A DNA stretch of 64,000 nucleotides from Caldilineaceae bacterium (GTDB taxonomy: Bacteria; Chloroflexota; Anaerolineae; Caldilineales; Caldilineaceae): contig JAJDXQ010000043.1 of NCBI GenBank assembly GCA_022823185.1, positions 1 to 64,000 on the forward strand. The letters are read 5' to 3'. The notes beneath the pieces are model-generated. The model worked only from the letters and a program-made list of their open reading frames with translations. It was not told the origin of the DNA and did no database searches. The position numbers were made by a program, and so were the translations under genes. Positions 1 through 8,980 of this stretch are shown piece by piece. The first letter of the stretch is position 1. Every line of letters begins with the position of its first letter.

Positions 1-102
<102 letters not shown>

Positions 103-508
103 TTCGCCGCCGTCTCTCAAGCATACCTCCTACTACCAGTATACCCCGAAACAACAGCACTTCTACGCAAAGCTCTTCTAAACTCTCAAGCCATCTCGCT
201 CCCAAACCGCCCCGCACCCCGGCTACGCCAGTATACGGAACAACCCGAAAACGATTGACAGGTCTGCTGGACTCGCTTATCTTGCCACTCTTCAGCTGTT
301 AATGTGCCGCAACCCTGCTATCTTACTACATCCTGCAATTCCCTGGCAAATCGGAAGGAGGCCGATCAACTATCTGTTTCGCGCCTCGCCGACTTGCGAA
401 GGTTTCCTGAATGTATCACACCGCAGATGGCCTGTCAAATGGGATTTCGACGGAATTCACTTTGGATATGCCGCGTCTGCGGGGCGGCGGGACAGGATGT
501 GCCGCCGG
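103..508. other. Non-coding leader between 16S rRNA and the biotin carrier gene
   Basis: About 400 bases with no convincing protein. It should hold the rRNA promoter and leader. I see one good -35/-10 pair on the minus strand (410-438) and an isolated TTGACA on the plus strand at 255-260. No tRNA signature was found. Confidence 0.5.
410..438 (-). promoter_or_regulatory. Candidate rRNA operon promoter
   Basis: On the minus strand a perfect -35 box TTGACA (438-433) is followed after 17 bases by TACATT (415-410), a 4/6 match to the -10 consensus. It points towards the 16S gene about 300 bases away and lies just beyond the convergent end of the carboxylase cluster. Two TATACT hexamers closer to the rRNA (235-230 and 143-138) lack a good -35 partner. 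The assignment rests on consensus matching only. Confidence 0.35.
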
Positions 509-1006
509 TTAGCCGATAACGATCAGTACGGCTTCCTGTTCAACGCTTTGGCCGGCAGTGACCTCAACTTTACGCACCACGCCGGAACGCACGGCGCGAA
601 TCTCGTTTTCCATTTTCATGGCTTCCAGGATCATCAGCGGCTGGTCTTCGATGATCTCATCGCCATCCTGCACGAGCACTTTGACGATCATGCCGGGGAT
701 GGGGGCTCTGACAGCGAGGTCGCCCTGGGGGACCGCCGGCCCTTGCCGGCCAGCATTGAGCCGCCGTGTGCGTTCGTCTTCGATTTGGACGCGGAACTGC
801 TCACCGCGGAGCGTCACGTCGTGGCTTTGCGAGGTTTCCTCGACCAGCATTTCGAAACTTGCGTCATCCAGGAGCAGGCTGTACAGCTGCGTGACGCCGC
901 TCTGCCGGAGGTCGACCGTGATCGGTTCGCCATCGACCAACACTTCTTCCTCGTTGATTTCGATTTCAAACGTATGGTCGCCGACGCTGGCAAAGTATTT
1001 CACCAC
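509..1006 (-). CDS. Biotin carboxyl carrier protein of an acyl-CoA carboxylase
   Basis: A 165-residue protein carrying the biotinyl (biotin/lipoyl attachment) domain over roughly residues 96-165. The EAMKM motif sits at 128-132 and makes Lys131 the biotinylation site; an APIPGMI stretch before it is typical of the family. The domain shuttles carboxybiotin between biotin carboxylase and carboxyltransferase. Residues 1-90 form a less conserved N-terminal part, as in carrier proteins of propionyl/acetyl-CoA carboxylases. The GTG start overlaps the end of the biotin carboxylase gene by 7 bases, so translation is probably coupled. The substrate acyl-CoA cannot be read from the sequence. Confidence 0.92.
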   Translation of the reverse strand: MVKYFASVGDHTFEIEINEEEVLVDGEPITVDLRQSGVTQLYSLLLDDASFEMLVEETSQSHDVTLRGEQFRVQIEDERTRRLNAGRQGPAVPQGDLAVRAPIPGMIVKVLVQDGDEIIEDQPLMILEAMKMENEIRAVRSGVVRKVEVTAGQSVEQEAVLIVIG

Positions 1007-2508
1007 CGCCCTCCCAATCCCGTGATGCGCCCAGCCTGTTTCCAGGGGCTGGCGGCATTGTCCTCGCCTCCGCCGATATTGACAGCCCGGCGCCCGGCCT
1101 CATGCGCGACCAACGCGGCGGCGACGGCAGCGATGCGCGCCTGCTCGCGGTCGGGTTCGTTTTTGGCCACCAGTTGACGACGATCGAGGAAACCGGTATC
1201 GAACGTTCCCCAGATGAACTCGGTGCTGTCCATAATCTCCTGGTGGAACGGGATCGACGTTTTGATTCCGCTGATACGATATTCGTTGAGCGCGCGGCGC
1301 ATGCGCAGGATGGCTTCGGCCCTGTTCTCGCCCCAAACGATCAGTTTGGCGACCATTGGGTCGTAGAAGAGGCTGACTTCGTAGCCGCGGTAGAGCGCGC
1401 TTTCGACGCGCACGCCAGGGCCGGTGGGTTCCTTGAGGTAGGTGACGACGCCGCTATTGGGCATAAAGCCATTGAAGGGGTCTTCGGCAGTGAGACGGCA
1501 CTCGATCGACCAGCCTTTGGGGTTGATGTCTTCGGGTCGATAGCGCATTCGGCGGCCGGCGGCGATGGTGAGCTGTTCTTTAACGATATCGACGCCGGTG
1601 ACAAATTCGGTGACCGGGTGTTCCACCTGCAGGCGGGTGTTCATCTCCAGGAAGTAGAATTTCTCTTCCTTGGCATCGTACAGAAATTCAATCGTGCCTG
1701 CGTTTACATATTCCACGGACTCGGCGGCAGCCACTGCGACGCGACCGAGTTCCTGACGCAGGTTTTCGTCGACGGCGACACTGGGGGCCTCTTCGATCAG
1801 CTTTTGGTGGCGCCGCTGGATGGAACATTCCCGCTCGCCGAGGTGGATGGTATGCCCGTAGCTGTCGGCGAGGACCTGGACCTCGATATGGCGGGCGCTG
1901 GATATGAATTTTTCCAGGTAGACCTCGCCATTTCCGAAAGCGCCAACGGCTTCGCGGCGCGCGGCCAGCAGCGCGCTTGTGAACTGGCTGGGATCGTGAA
2001 CGACGCGCATGCCTTTGCCGCCGCCGCCAGCGGTGGCCTTAATCATCAGGGGGAACCCGATCTGGATGGCGGTTGCCCTCAGTTCGTCATCTCGCAGGCC
2101 TTTGCGCGACCCGGGCACCAGCGGCACATTGTTTTTGGCAACGGTTTCGCGTGCGGTCTGTTTATCGCCCATTTTGGCGATCGCATCAGGAGACGGCCCG
2201 ATAAATGTGATGCCGGCGTCGGCGCAGGCGGCAGCGAATTCGGCGTTTTCGGCCAGGAAGCCGTAGCCGGGATGGACCGCGTCGACCCCGGCCTGGCGCG
2301 CCACGTCGATGATCTTGTCGATGCGCAGGTAGCTGTCGCGGCTGGGGGCCGGGCCGATGTGGTAGGCTTCGTCGGCGTACCGCACGTGAAGGGCGGTCCG
2401 GTCTACATCTGAAAAGACGGTCGCGGTGGCGATGCCCCGCTCTTCACAGGCCCGTAACACGCGTACCGCGATTTCACCTCGATTCGCAACCAGAACTTTC
2501 TTGAACAT
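1000..2508 (-). CDS. accC: Biotin carboxylase subunit of acyl-CoA carboxylase
   Basis: 502 residues. It performs ATP- and bicarbonate-dependent carboxylation of carrier-bound biotin. The N-terminal biotin-carboxylase fold starts KVLVANRGEIAVR. The ATP-grasp glycine loop GGGGKGMRVV is at 161-170, and the ECSIQRRHQK and RLQVEHPVTE active-site blocks follow. The protein is about 50 residues longer than a minimal AccC (about 450); the extra tail after the C-terminal domain is Ala-rich and ends in a Gly-rich stretch of no recognised function. It is followed by the carrier gene with a 7-base overlap. It sits 224 bases downstream of the unknown gene and carboxyltransferase on the same strand, so the four probably form one functional cluster. 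The alternative role is acetyl-CoA versus propionyl-CoA carboxylation. Confidence 0.95.
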   Translation of the reverse strand: MFKKVLVANRGEIAVRVLRACEERGIATATVFSDVDRTALHVRYADEAYHIGPAPSRDSYLRIDKIIDVARQAGVDAVHPGYGFLAENAEFAAACADAGITFIGPSPDAIAKMGDKQTARETVAKNNVPLVPGSRKGLRDDELRATAIQIGFPLMIKATAGGGGKGMRVVHDPSQFTSALLAARREAVGAFGNGEVYLEKFISSARHIEVQVLADSYGHTIHLGERECSIQRRHQKLIEEAPSVAVDENLRQELGRVAVAAAESVEYVNAGTIEFLYDAKEEKFYFLEMNTRLQVEHPVTEFVTGVDIVKEQLTIAAGRRMRYRPEDINPKGWSIECRLTAEDPFNGFMPNSGVVTYLKEPTGPGVRVESALYRGYEVSLFYDPMVAKLIVWGENRAEAILRMRRALNEYRISGIKTSIPFHQEIMDSTEFIWGTFDTGFLDRRQLVAKNEPDREQARIAAVAAALVAHEAGRRAVNIGGGEDNAASPWKQAGRITGLGGRW

Positions 2509-2732
2509 GCGCTGATCCTTACAGTTTACCGTCTATTCCGAGTATCGTGTGCCGCCGGGGCGAGGCGTTGGCTGATTTTCTTGACTGTCACCCTTTATTC
2601 GCCGGGAGAATACGCGGACACCTTTTGAAGGCGTAACCTGTATCAGAACAGTCCTGTCGAGACAGTCGACTCGGTTGAGAACTGTCGCGCCGGCGCCTCG
2701 CGGAGAGGCCGGTCTTCGAAGTCAACCGCGCA

Positions 2733-3434
2733 TCAGATTCCCTGGCGATGGACACGTGCCTGAATCAGAAGCCGGTCATGGGTGAAGGGGGCCGGCGGGA
2801 TTTCACTGCTCGGGTGCCACGTGCCGAAGGCGCTGTCGTTGGGCGAAAGAAGCAGGCGGCGAAAGCCCCACATTGACAGATCGACAGTGCGTCCTACCGG
2901 TGAGGTGAAACTTTCCTCCACAATTGCCTGCACAGGCGCAAATCCGGCTGCGTAGCGGGTTTCCCATGTTCCATCGGGGAGAACGCCGTCGTCAGTGGGA
3001 GCGCAAGCGACGCGCAAGGTAACGATCTTGCAGTCTACCACGATCACTGCCATCTGGGCGCTTCCGTATTCGATATCGGCCTCGACGATTTGGCCGGCAA
3101 AGGCGTAGAGGGCAGGGCCGATCTGCGTGAATCTGCCAGCCAGCGGCTCCTTCTGTACGGCGTACCAGGGCTCTGGCCCGGGCTCGGGCAGGAGGACGCC
3201 GCCGTCCAGCACGGCGGTCAGGGGGAGGCCCTGTTGCAACCTGGGGAAGCCCATCAGCGAGAACTGTTCGGCGGAAAGCTCGAATTCGATCTGGGGCAGT
3301 TTCTGCATCCTGGCGGCAGTTGGCCTGGGGCCGATTCGGGCTGTTTGCCGCCTGGAAGCCTGACCGGCCAGGCGGTCGATTTTTTTTTCTCCGTTCGGTT
3401 CCAGCGGCGTTGAATTCACAGGCATTGGGTTCAC
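2733..3434 (-). CDS. Unknown protein within the acyl-CoA carboxylase cluster
   Basis: 233 residues; I do not recognise a family. The first ~45 residues are basic and low in complexity. The rest is predicted mainly beta, with many Val/Ile strands and a Trp-rich end (DLSMWGFRRLLL, GTWHPSS). No signal peptide or membrane segment is evident. Its ATG overlaps the stop of the carboxyltransferase gene by four bases, which argues that it is a real, co-translated gene. Position between the carboxyltransferase and biotin carboxylase genes suggests an accessory role in the same complex or pathway, such as an assembly or small subunit. That is inference from context only. Confidence 0.6.
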   Translation of the reverse strand: MNPMPVNSTPLEPNGEKKIDRLAGQASRRQTARIGPRPTAARMQKLPQIEFELSAEQFSLMGFPRLQQGLPLTAVLDGGVLLPEPGPEPWYAVQKEPLAGRFTQIGPALYAFAGQIVEADIEYGSAQMAVIVVDCKIVTLRVACAPTDDGVLPDGTWETRYAAGFAPVQAIVEESFTSPVGRTVDLSMWGFRRLLLSPNDSAFGTWHPSSEIPPAPFTHDRLLIQARVHRQGI

Positions 3435-4990
3435 AGGGGGATATTCCCGTGTTTTTTCGGGGGGAGTCGATCACGTTTGTTTTGCAGCATTTCCAGGGCG
3501 TTGATCAGGCGGGGGCGGGATTCGTGCGGTTCGATGACATCGTCGATGAAGCCGTTGGCGGCCGCGATATACGGGTTGGCGAACCGGCTGCGATAGTCTG
3601 CGACCAGGTCGTTTCGCTTGGCCACAGGGTCTTCGGCAGCGGCGATTTCGCGCCGGAAGATTACATTGACGGCGCCCTCCGGGCCCATGACAGCGATTTC
3701 GGCTGAGGGCCAGGCGAGGACGAGGTCGGCGCCGATGTGGCGGGGATTCATGACGCAGTAGGCGCCGCCGTAGGCCTTGCGCACGATGACGGTCAGTTTG
3801 GGAACTGTCGCTTCGGAGAATGCGTAGAGCAGCTTGGCGCCGTGGCGGATGATGCCGCCGTGTTCCTGATTGAGGCCGGGCATGAAACCGGGCACATCCT
3901 CGAGGACGACCAGCGGGATGTTGAAGCAGTCGCAGAAACGGACGAAACGGGCCGCTTTCTGGCTGGCGTCCACATCGAGGACACCGGCGAGGACGGCGGG
4001 TTGCTGGGCGACGATGCCGATGGTGCGGCCGCCGAGACGGGCGAAGCAGACCATCACATTGCGCGCCCACTGTTCGTGGACCTCGAGGAACTGTCCGTCG
4101 TCGACGATACGCCGGATGATCTCTTTCATATCGTAGGGACGGTTGGGATTGTCGGGCACGATCGAGTCCAGCTCTTCATCCTGGCGCAGCAGATCGTCGG
4201 TGGAAGGGACGACGGGCGGATCTTCCATATTGTTGTTGGGCAGGTAGCTCATCAACTGCTGCACGATGAAGAGGGCGTCTTCCTCGTTTTCGGCGGTGAA
4301 GTGGGCGACGCCGGATTTGCTGCCATGGATCGACGCGCCGCCCAACTCCTCAAAGGTGACCTCTTCATGGGTGACTGTTTTGACCACATCGGGTCCGGTG
4401 ACGAACATGTGGCTTGTGTCTTTGACCATGATGACGAAGTCGGTGATGGCGGGCGAGTAAACGGCTCCGCCGGCGCAGGGCCCCATTATGACGCTGACCT
4501 GGGGGACGACGCCGGACGCCATGACATTACGGAAGAAGATGTCGGCGTAGCCGGCCAAGCTGAGCACGCCTTCTTGGATACGTGCGCCGCCGGAGTCGTT
4601 CAGGCCGATGACGGGGGCGCCGTTTTTCATGGACATATCGAGGATTTTGCAGATCTTGGCGGCGTGATGGCGGCTGACGCTGCCTCCGAAGACGGTGAAG
4701 TCCTGCGAAAAGACGTAAACGAGGCGGTCGTCGATTGTGCCGAAGCCTGTGACGACGCCGTCCCCGGGGATGCGCTGCTCGTCGAGGCCGAAGTCGTGGC
4801 TGTCGTGGGTGACCAGCGCGTCGACTTCGCGAAAGCTGCCTTTATCCAGCATCAGCTCAAGCCGCTCGCGGGCGGTGGCCCTGCCTTTAGCGTGCTGAAT
4901 CTCGATCCGTTCAAGGCCGCCCCCGAGTTTGGCCATGTCTTTACGGCTGCGCAGATCGGTGATACGAGGGTCGATTGTCGAGTCAGTCAA
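3431..4990 (-). CDS. Acyl-CoA carboxylase, carboxyltransferase (beta) subunit
   Basis: 519 residues, full length for the PccB/MmdA/AccD5 type. It transfers the carboxyl group from biotin to an acyl-CoA such as propionyl- or acetyl-CoA. Family features seen: the N-terminal half with NDSGGARIQEG and MGPCAGGAVYSP (oxyanion loop), and the C-terminal half with DVPGFMPG and AYGGAYCVM. The start is a TTG preceded by AGGAG seven bases upstream. No other start gives a complete N-terminus with a ribosome site as good. It is the first gene of the carboxylase cluster and overlaps the next gene by four bases. PccB-like proteins are often annotated as propionyl-CoA carboxylase, but substrate choice is not settled here. 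Confidence 0.94.
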   Translation of the reverse strand: MTDSTIDPRITDLRSRKDMAKLGGGLERIEIQHAKGRATARERLELMLDKGSFREVDALVTHDSHDFGLDEQRIPGDGVVTGFGTIDDRLVYVFSQDFTVFGGSVSRHHAAKICKILDMSMKNGAPVIGLNDSGGARIQEGVLSLAGYADIFFRNVMASGVVPQVSVIMGPCAGGAVYSPAITDFVIMVKDTSHMFVTGPDVVKTVTHEEVTFEELGGASIHGSKSGVAHFTAENEEDALFIVQQLMSYLPNNNMEDPPVVPSTDDLLRQDEELDSIVPDNPNRPYDMKEIIRRIVDDGQFLEVHEQWARNVMVCFARLGGRTIGIVAQQPAVLAGVLDVDASQKAARFVRFCDCFNIPLVVLEDVPGFMPGLNQEHGGIIRHGAKLLYAFSEATVPKLTVIVRKAYGGAYCVMNPRHIGADLVLAWPSAEIAVMGPEGAVNVIFRREIAAAEDPVAKRNDLVADYRSRFANPYIAAANGFIDDVIEPHESRPRLINALEMLQNKRDRLPPKKHGNIPL

Positions 4991-5198
4991 GACAAACTCC
5001 TATATCCTGTCATAGTTCGTTTTGCGGATGCTCCTGGCATCATTGCCTGCTGGCCGCGGCAAGTTTCGATCGCCGGGCGTGTCTGGCGGGCCGCTGCGCT
5101 ATCAGGGGATGGACGTGACCGGTCACAGCTCCGGAGCCGCATGGGACGGACGCCGGTTGTCCCGGAGAACCGGTCAATCCAGACCCCAGTGCCAGTCA

Positions 5199-6065
5199 TC
5201 AGAGCGTGATCGTACCTGTCAGGAGCAGCAGTCCGACCAGGATCGGCTGATGGATCACATAGATGACCAGGGAATGGCGGCCAAGAAACTGCAGAACAGG
5301 GAATGGGAAAACCCCTCCGAAGTCAGGCAGCGGCAGTTTGCGTGCGCCGTCTTCATAGAAAACGGTTCCCACGAATACGCCGATCAGGAAGACGGCAAAC
5401 CAGTGGGGAAAGGGAAAGTAATCGGAATAGTAGTAGCCCGGCGGTTCAATGCCGAGCGGAACCAGCCAGGAGACACCGGCGGGCGCCTGCACATTCATGA
5501 ACTGCAAAATATAGCTGAGGGCATAGAGCACAGCGGCCACCGACAGCGTCAGCCAGCGTCTGTTCAGGAAAAGGATCGAGCAGATAATTGATGTTCCAAT
5601 CAGGTGCAGGACGCCGAAGTCGATCGGGGGCAGACCGGCCACACGCATGACCAGGGAGAGGATCAGTCCGATACCAAGTATGTGCAGCCCCCTGCGTGCG
5701 ACTTTCCAGGCCAGGCCATCGGCCGATCCACGAATGGACAGCGCCCGATTATAGCTGAGAACGATTGAAACTCCGGCCAGTGTGATGAACGAGGTGGCGG
5801 TGAAACGTTGAAAGTAGAACCAGAAGCCTTCATGCAGTACGACCGGCAGGCCACCGAAGTTGCGCAGGTCGAACATGAGATGAAAGATGACCATGGTGAT
5901 GATGGCCACGCCGCGCCAACTGTCGACCTCCCAGAAGCGGGTGACGGCGGGGGTCGCGGCGGGCGGGATGGTCTCGCCGGTGTCATTGCCCGGTGGGGCC
6001 ATCTTTTCCAGCTCGTCGTAGTTTTCGAGTGAATTCCGCTGCGCCGTTGCGGCCATTGGCATCAT
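5199..6065 (-). CDS. HGSNAT/DUF1624-like integral membrane acyltransferase
   Basis: 288 residues with about seven or eight hydrophobic segments after a ~45-residue polar N-terminus. Family pattern of the heparan-alpha-glucosaminide N-acetyltransferase catalytic domain (DUF1624): VDSWRGVAIITMVIFHLMFD near residue 47, the GRRGL-like ARRGLHILGIG, and the final FLGRHSLVIYVIHQP. Family members move acyl groups across the membrane onto sugars; the substrate here is unknown. It lies upstream of the carboxylase cluster on the same strand with a 208-base gap, so co-transcription is uncertain. The start MMPMAATAQ was kept because a short soluble N-terminus is usual. Confidence 0.8.
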   Translation of the reverse strand: MMPMAATAQRNSLENYDELEKMAPPGNDTGETIPPAATPAVTRFWEVDSWRGVAIITMVIFHLMFDLRNFGGLPVVLHEGFWFYFQRFTATSFITLAGVSIVLSYNRALSIRGSADGLAWKVARRGLHILGIGLILSLVMRVAGLPPIDFGVLHLIGTSIICSILFLNRRWLTLSVAAVLYALSYILQFMNVQAPAGVSWLVPLGIEPPGYYYSDYFPFPHWFAVFLIGVFVGTVFYEDGARKLPLPDFGGVFPFPVLQFLGRHSLVIYVIHQPILVGLLLLTGTITL

Positions 6066-6074
6066 CAGGCACTT

Positions 6075-6317
6075 TCAGATTTCGTGGAAACGGCAGACAT
6101 ACGCAGCAGCTGCGCGCTTGAAACATTCTCCGGTTCCTGCGAAAATCTGTAAGAGGCCACTCCCGTTTGTCCTGTTTGTGTTCTGCGCACGAATCTGGGA
6201 CGCGTGTTCGTACACTTCGCGTCGAGCGCGTTGCTGGCGCGCGCTGGATATTCGATCCCATACGATATAACCGGCGCTCCCCAACCCAACGGCAACGCGC
6301 GCAAGCTTAATCGTCAA
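6075..6317 (-). CDS. Doubtful small membrane protein
   Basis: An 80-codon frame with a TTG start that ends nine bases before the DUF1624 gene. Its first 25 residues could form one transmembrane helix (LARVAVGLGSAGYIVW) followed by a basic Arg-rich stretch. The C-terminal half looks random, and no family is recognised. It overlaps the region upstream of the divergent biotin ligase, which needs a promoter. It may well not be a gene. Confidence 0.2.
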   Translation of the reverse strand: MTIKLARVAVGLGSAGYIVWDRISSARQQRARREVYEHASQIRAQNTNRTNGSGLLQIFAGTGECFKRAAAAYVCRFHEI

Positions 6318-6562
6318 TGGTGGGATCGGCGCAGGAACAGCGTCTGAGCGTGGTCAGCGAGTCGCAGTTTGTGGCCAGGGAAAGGGTACGCGCCACGCAC
6401 TGCCCTTGTACTTCCAGTGCGCGGTTATTCTACACGATACGTCAGGAGATCACAAGCAAATTGAACAAAGCGGAGGCGGGTTGTTCCGGCGACAGATTGC
6501 CGAAAGGCGCAAGCGGGCAACAGCAATCGGCTCCCCCCGGATGGATTGGACGGGCCTTGGCG

Positions 6563-7423
6563 ATGGCGGGCGCGACTGAAGGGCCGAGGTCGCGCCGGTA
6601 TATGGGACACAGTATCGAATTCTACCATTCGGCGCCAAGCACAATGCCGGCCGCGCGACGGATTTTCGAGGCGCGCGGCGACGATGCCGCCGGCGCGGTG
6701 GTCATCGCCGACCATCAGACTGCGGGGCGGGGCCGCCTGGATCGCGGTTGGGAGGACGCGGCCGGCCGCGGGCTGTTGGGCAGTTACATTTTGTGCGGCG
6801 AGATGCTGCCGGAACATCCTACTTTGGCGGTGATGTCAGGGGGCCTGGCCCTGATGCGTGCGATCAGCGGGTGCTGTCCACGCCTGGCAGACCGCCTGCG
6901 CCTGAAGTGGCCAAACGATGTCATCGCTCTGGAGCCCGACGGGCCTGTGAAACTGGCGGGCATCCTGGTGGAGAGTATCTTTGATCAGCAGGAACTCCGC
7001 GGCGTGATTCTCGGTATCGGTGTCAATGTCAATCAGCATCAGGAGGAGTTGCCGTCCGTGCGGGCCGGCGGGTTGCCTCCATCCAGCTTGATGTTGCTGG
7101 CTGATGGCGGCAGTCGGCCTCCAGGCGATTTCTCGCCGATTGGCAGGGAATATCTGTTGGCGGCTCTGTGCCGGGCGCTGGATGATCTGTGCGCGCCAGG
7201 CTCCCGCCCTGCGGCGGAGGTCCTGCATGCCCAGTGGGAGGCCGCCCTGCATGGTCTGGGCGCTATGGTGGCTGCCCACACGGCAAACGGGATCGTTCAC
7301 GGTCGGGCAGTGGGGACATCTCCGCAAGGCGCGCTGCTGGTCCGCGCAGCTGAAGGCAAGACGGTTACCGTTCACGCCGGCGACGTCAGCTTTGATTGGG
7401 CTTCGATTCGCGGCGATTCATAG
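6563..7423 (+). CDS. birA: Biotin--[acetyl-CoA-carboxylase] ligase
   Basis: Attaches biotin to the lysine of the carrier protein via biotinyl-AMP. The catalytic core shows FYHSAPSTMPAA (the ST substrate motif), DHQTAGRGRLDRGW (the GRGR/K biotin-binding loop), LKWPNDV and KLAGILVES, then a small C-terminal SH3-like domain. No N-terminal DNA-binding wing is visible, so this is probably a class I (non-repressor) ligase. The start is unsure: the frame opens at 6317, but residues before 6563 look non-coding. ATG codons at 6563 and 6602 are both possible, and neither has a strong ribosome site. It is divergent from the carboxylase cluster whose carrier it should modify. Confidence 0.88.
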   Translation: MAGATEGPRSRRYMGHSIEFYHSAPSTMPAARRIFEARGDDAAGAVVIADHQTAGRGRLDRGWEDAAGRGLLGSYILCGEMLPEHPTLAVMSGGLALMRAISGCCPRLADRLRLKWPNDVIALEPDGPVKLAGILVESIFDQQELRGVILGIGVNVNQHQEELPSVRAGGLPPSSLMLLADGGSRPPGDFSPIGREYLLAALCRALDDLCAPGSRPAAEVLHAQWEAALHGLGAMVAAHTANGIVHGRAVGTSPQGALLVRAAEGKTVTVHAGDVSFDWASIRGDS

Positions 7424-7475
7424 CTGAGAGTGGACGCAGAATCCGGCGGCTCCATATCTGCGGGCAGGGCGGCCC

Positions 7476-7492
7476 AACCGTATCGGTTTTTT
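7476..7492 (+). terminator. Weak rho-independent terminator after birA
   Basis: AACCG-TAT-CGGTT hairpin followed by a run of six T residues, 50 bases after the birA stop. The stem is only five base pairs, so confidence is modest. Confidence 0.4.
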
Positions 7493-7557
7493 CCCGGTTA
7501 TGGGGAAGCGCGGTCGCGTTCCCGTACAGCTGGATGCGCGCCCCGTTGAGGGGATGA

Positions 7558-7586
7558 TTGGTCTTCATTGGTGTAGGGGGTATGAT
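7558..7586 (+). promoter_or_regulatory. Candidate promoter for the membrane glycosyltransferase gene
   Basis: TTGGTC (7558-7563), a 17-base spacer and TATGAT (7581-7586, 5/6 match) lie about 50 bases before the preferred ATG at 7639. An AGGAGG at 7587-7592 has no in-frame start codon at the right distance. The -35 match is poor. Confidence 0.35.
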
Positions 7587-7638
7587 AGGAGGTATACACT
7601 CTGTTGATCCAAACGCGCGCGGCGCCCCTCTTTCCGCT

Positions 7639-8979
7639 ATGAATCTATCTTTTGAATCACCGGTTCGATTTCAACTTGTGCAGACGCCGGAGCCAAGGCA
7701 CGTCCCGCGCGGCCAGCCGCGCGGCGCGGAGCCTTTGCAGCAGCGCTGGATGGCGCTGGTGATCCTGCTTGCGTTCGGCTGGCGGATGTTCGGCCTGATT
7801 GCGCGGAAACTCGGCCAGGTGGAACAGGAGACGATCGAGCTGGCGGCCAGCCCGGTGGAGGAGACGATTGGCGGGCTGATCGCGCCGGGTCAGGGCGGGA
7901 TATTGTATTTTCTTCTGATCCGGCCGTGGATTCAATTCTTTGGAACCGATCTCTTCGCGTTGCGATATTTTTCGGTGCTGGCCAGCGCCATCGCCATCGC
8001 CCTCATGTGGCAGGTGGCCCGCCGGATGGTGCCGGCAGTTGGCAGCACGCTGCTGAGGAATCTGCCGCTGCTGTCAACACTTTTCCTGGCCTTCAATCCA
8101 TTGCAGCTCTGGTACAGCCAGGAGGGGGGCGTATATGGATTGGTGGTGATGCTGGCGCTGTTTTCAAGCTGGAGCTGGCTGCAGGCAATGTGGTACAGCG
8201 GACCCTGGCGCTGGCTGACCTACCTTGTCATTTCGTCGATAGCCATCTATACGCAGGTGTTGACGGCGCTGCTCCTGCCGGTCCATCTGGTCTGGTTTTT
8301 GCTGGCAAACCCCCTTAACCGGAAGCGCTGGCAGGGATACGGACTGACGCTGGTCGGCTTTGCGCTGCCCATTCTGCCGCTGACGGCGTGGGGCAGGGGC
8401 CATCTGGCCGGCATATTCGGCGGGGTCGAGCAGCAGAGCGGCAGCGCGCTGCAAGCCGTCGCAGCCGACCTGCCCGTCACGCCTCTGACGCAGATGGCGC
8501 GCACATTGCTCCTTGATAATGCGCAGGGCTTGCTGGAACCGATTTCGCATCTCTGGCTGATCCCCGTCTTCTTTCTTGGCTTGACCGGTCTTCTGGTTGG
8601 GTATACGGAGTTCGGGGGGCGGATCGCCAATGTGGGCATGTTGGCGACCTGGCTGATTCTGCCGGTCCTGCTGCTCTACGCTATCAGTCTGTTTGTCCCG
8701 GCGATGGCGCAGCCCGCAGCCCAGGTCGGAGAGAGAGCGGCCCGGTTTGAGGGCATTATCTGGATTGCCCCGGCGTTTACAATGTTCGTGGCGCTGGGGA
8801 CGCAGGTGTTACGCCGCGCCTACGGGCGTGTGGGCAACTGGCTGGCGGTCGGGATGATCGTTTTTGTGATCGCCTACTGGGGTTATAGCTGGTGGGCGCA
8901 CGGCCAGCAGCCGATCAACGTTCAGTCGGGCGCGGCGGAGTTCTTGCCCCACGCGTGGCACGGATATCTGGAGTTGTGA
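7639..8979 (+). CDS. GT-C fold (GT39/ArnT-like) membrane glycosyltransferase
   Basis: About 446 residues with around nine or ten transmembrane segments. The pattern LIRPWIQFFGTDLFALRYFSVL followed by a conserved NPLQLWYSQEGG motif is typical of membrane mannosyl/aminoarabinosyltransferase-like proteins, where acidic residues after the first helix (here EQETIE) face the lipid-linked sugar donor. It probably glycosylates envelope components at the outer face of the membrane; donor and acceptor are unknown. ATG 7639 was chosen; in-frame starts at 7558 (TTG) and 7582 overlap the apparent promoter. The stop is one base before the ATG of the M50 protease gene, so the two are likely co-transcribed. 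Confidence 0.78.
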   Translation: MNLSFESPVRFQLVQTPEPRHVPRGQPRGAEPLQQRWMALVILLAFGWRMFGLIARKLGQVEQETIELAASPVEETIGGLIAPGQGGILYFLLIRPWIQFFGTDLFALRYFSVLASAIAIALMWQVARRMVPAVGSTLLRNLPLLSTLFLAFNPLQLWYSQEGGVYGLVVMLALFSSWSWLQAMWYSGPWRWLTYLVISSIAIYTQVLTALLLPVHLVWFLLANPLNRKRWQGYGLTLVGFALPILPLTAWGRGHLAGIFGGVEQQSGSALQAVAADLPVTPLTQMARTLLLDNAQGLLEPISHLWLIPVFFLGLTGLLVGYTEFGGRIANVGMLATWLILPVLLLYAISLFVPAMAQPAAQVGERAARFEGIIWIAPAFTMFVALGTQVLRRAYGRVGNWLAVGMIVFVIAYWGYSWWAHGQQPINVQSGAAEFLPHAWHGYLEL

Positions 8980-8980
8980 T

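Noticed and set aside
255..283. Plus-strand TTGACA-17-TATCTT promoter-like pair
   Set aside because: It points away from the rRNA into the 3' end of the opposing carrier gene with no plus-strand gene behind it; probably chance.
302..2412. Long plus-strand frames opposite the carboxylase genes (e.g. 1102-2412)
   Set aside because: They are antisense to strongly recognisable biotin carboxylase and carrier genes and have no family resemblance; typical shadow frames of GC-rich DNA.
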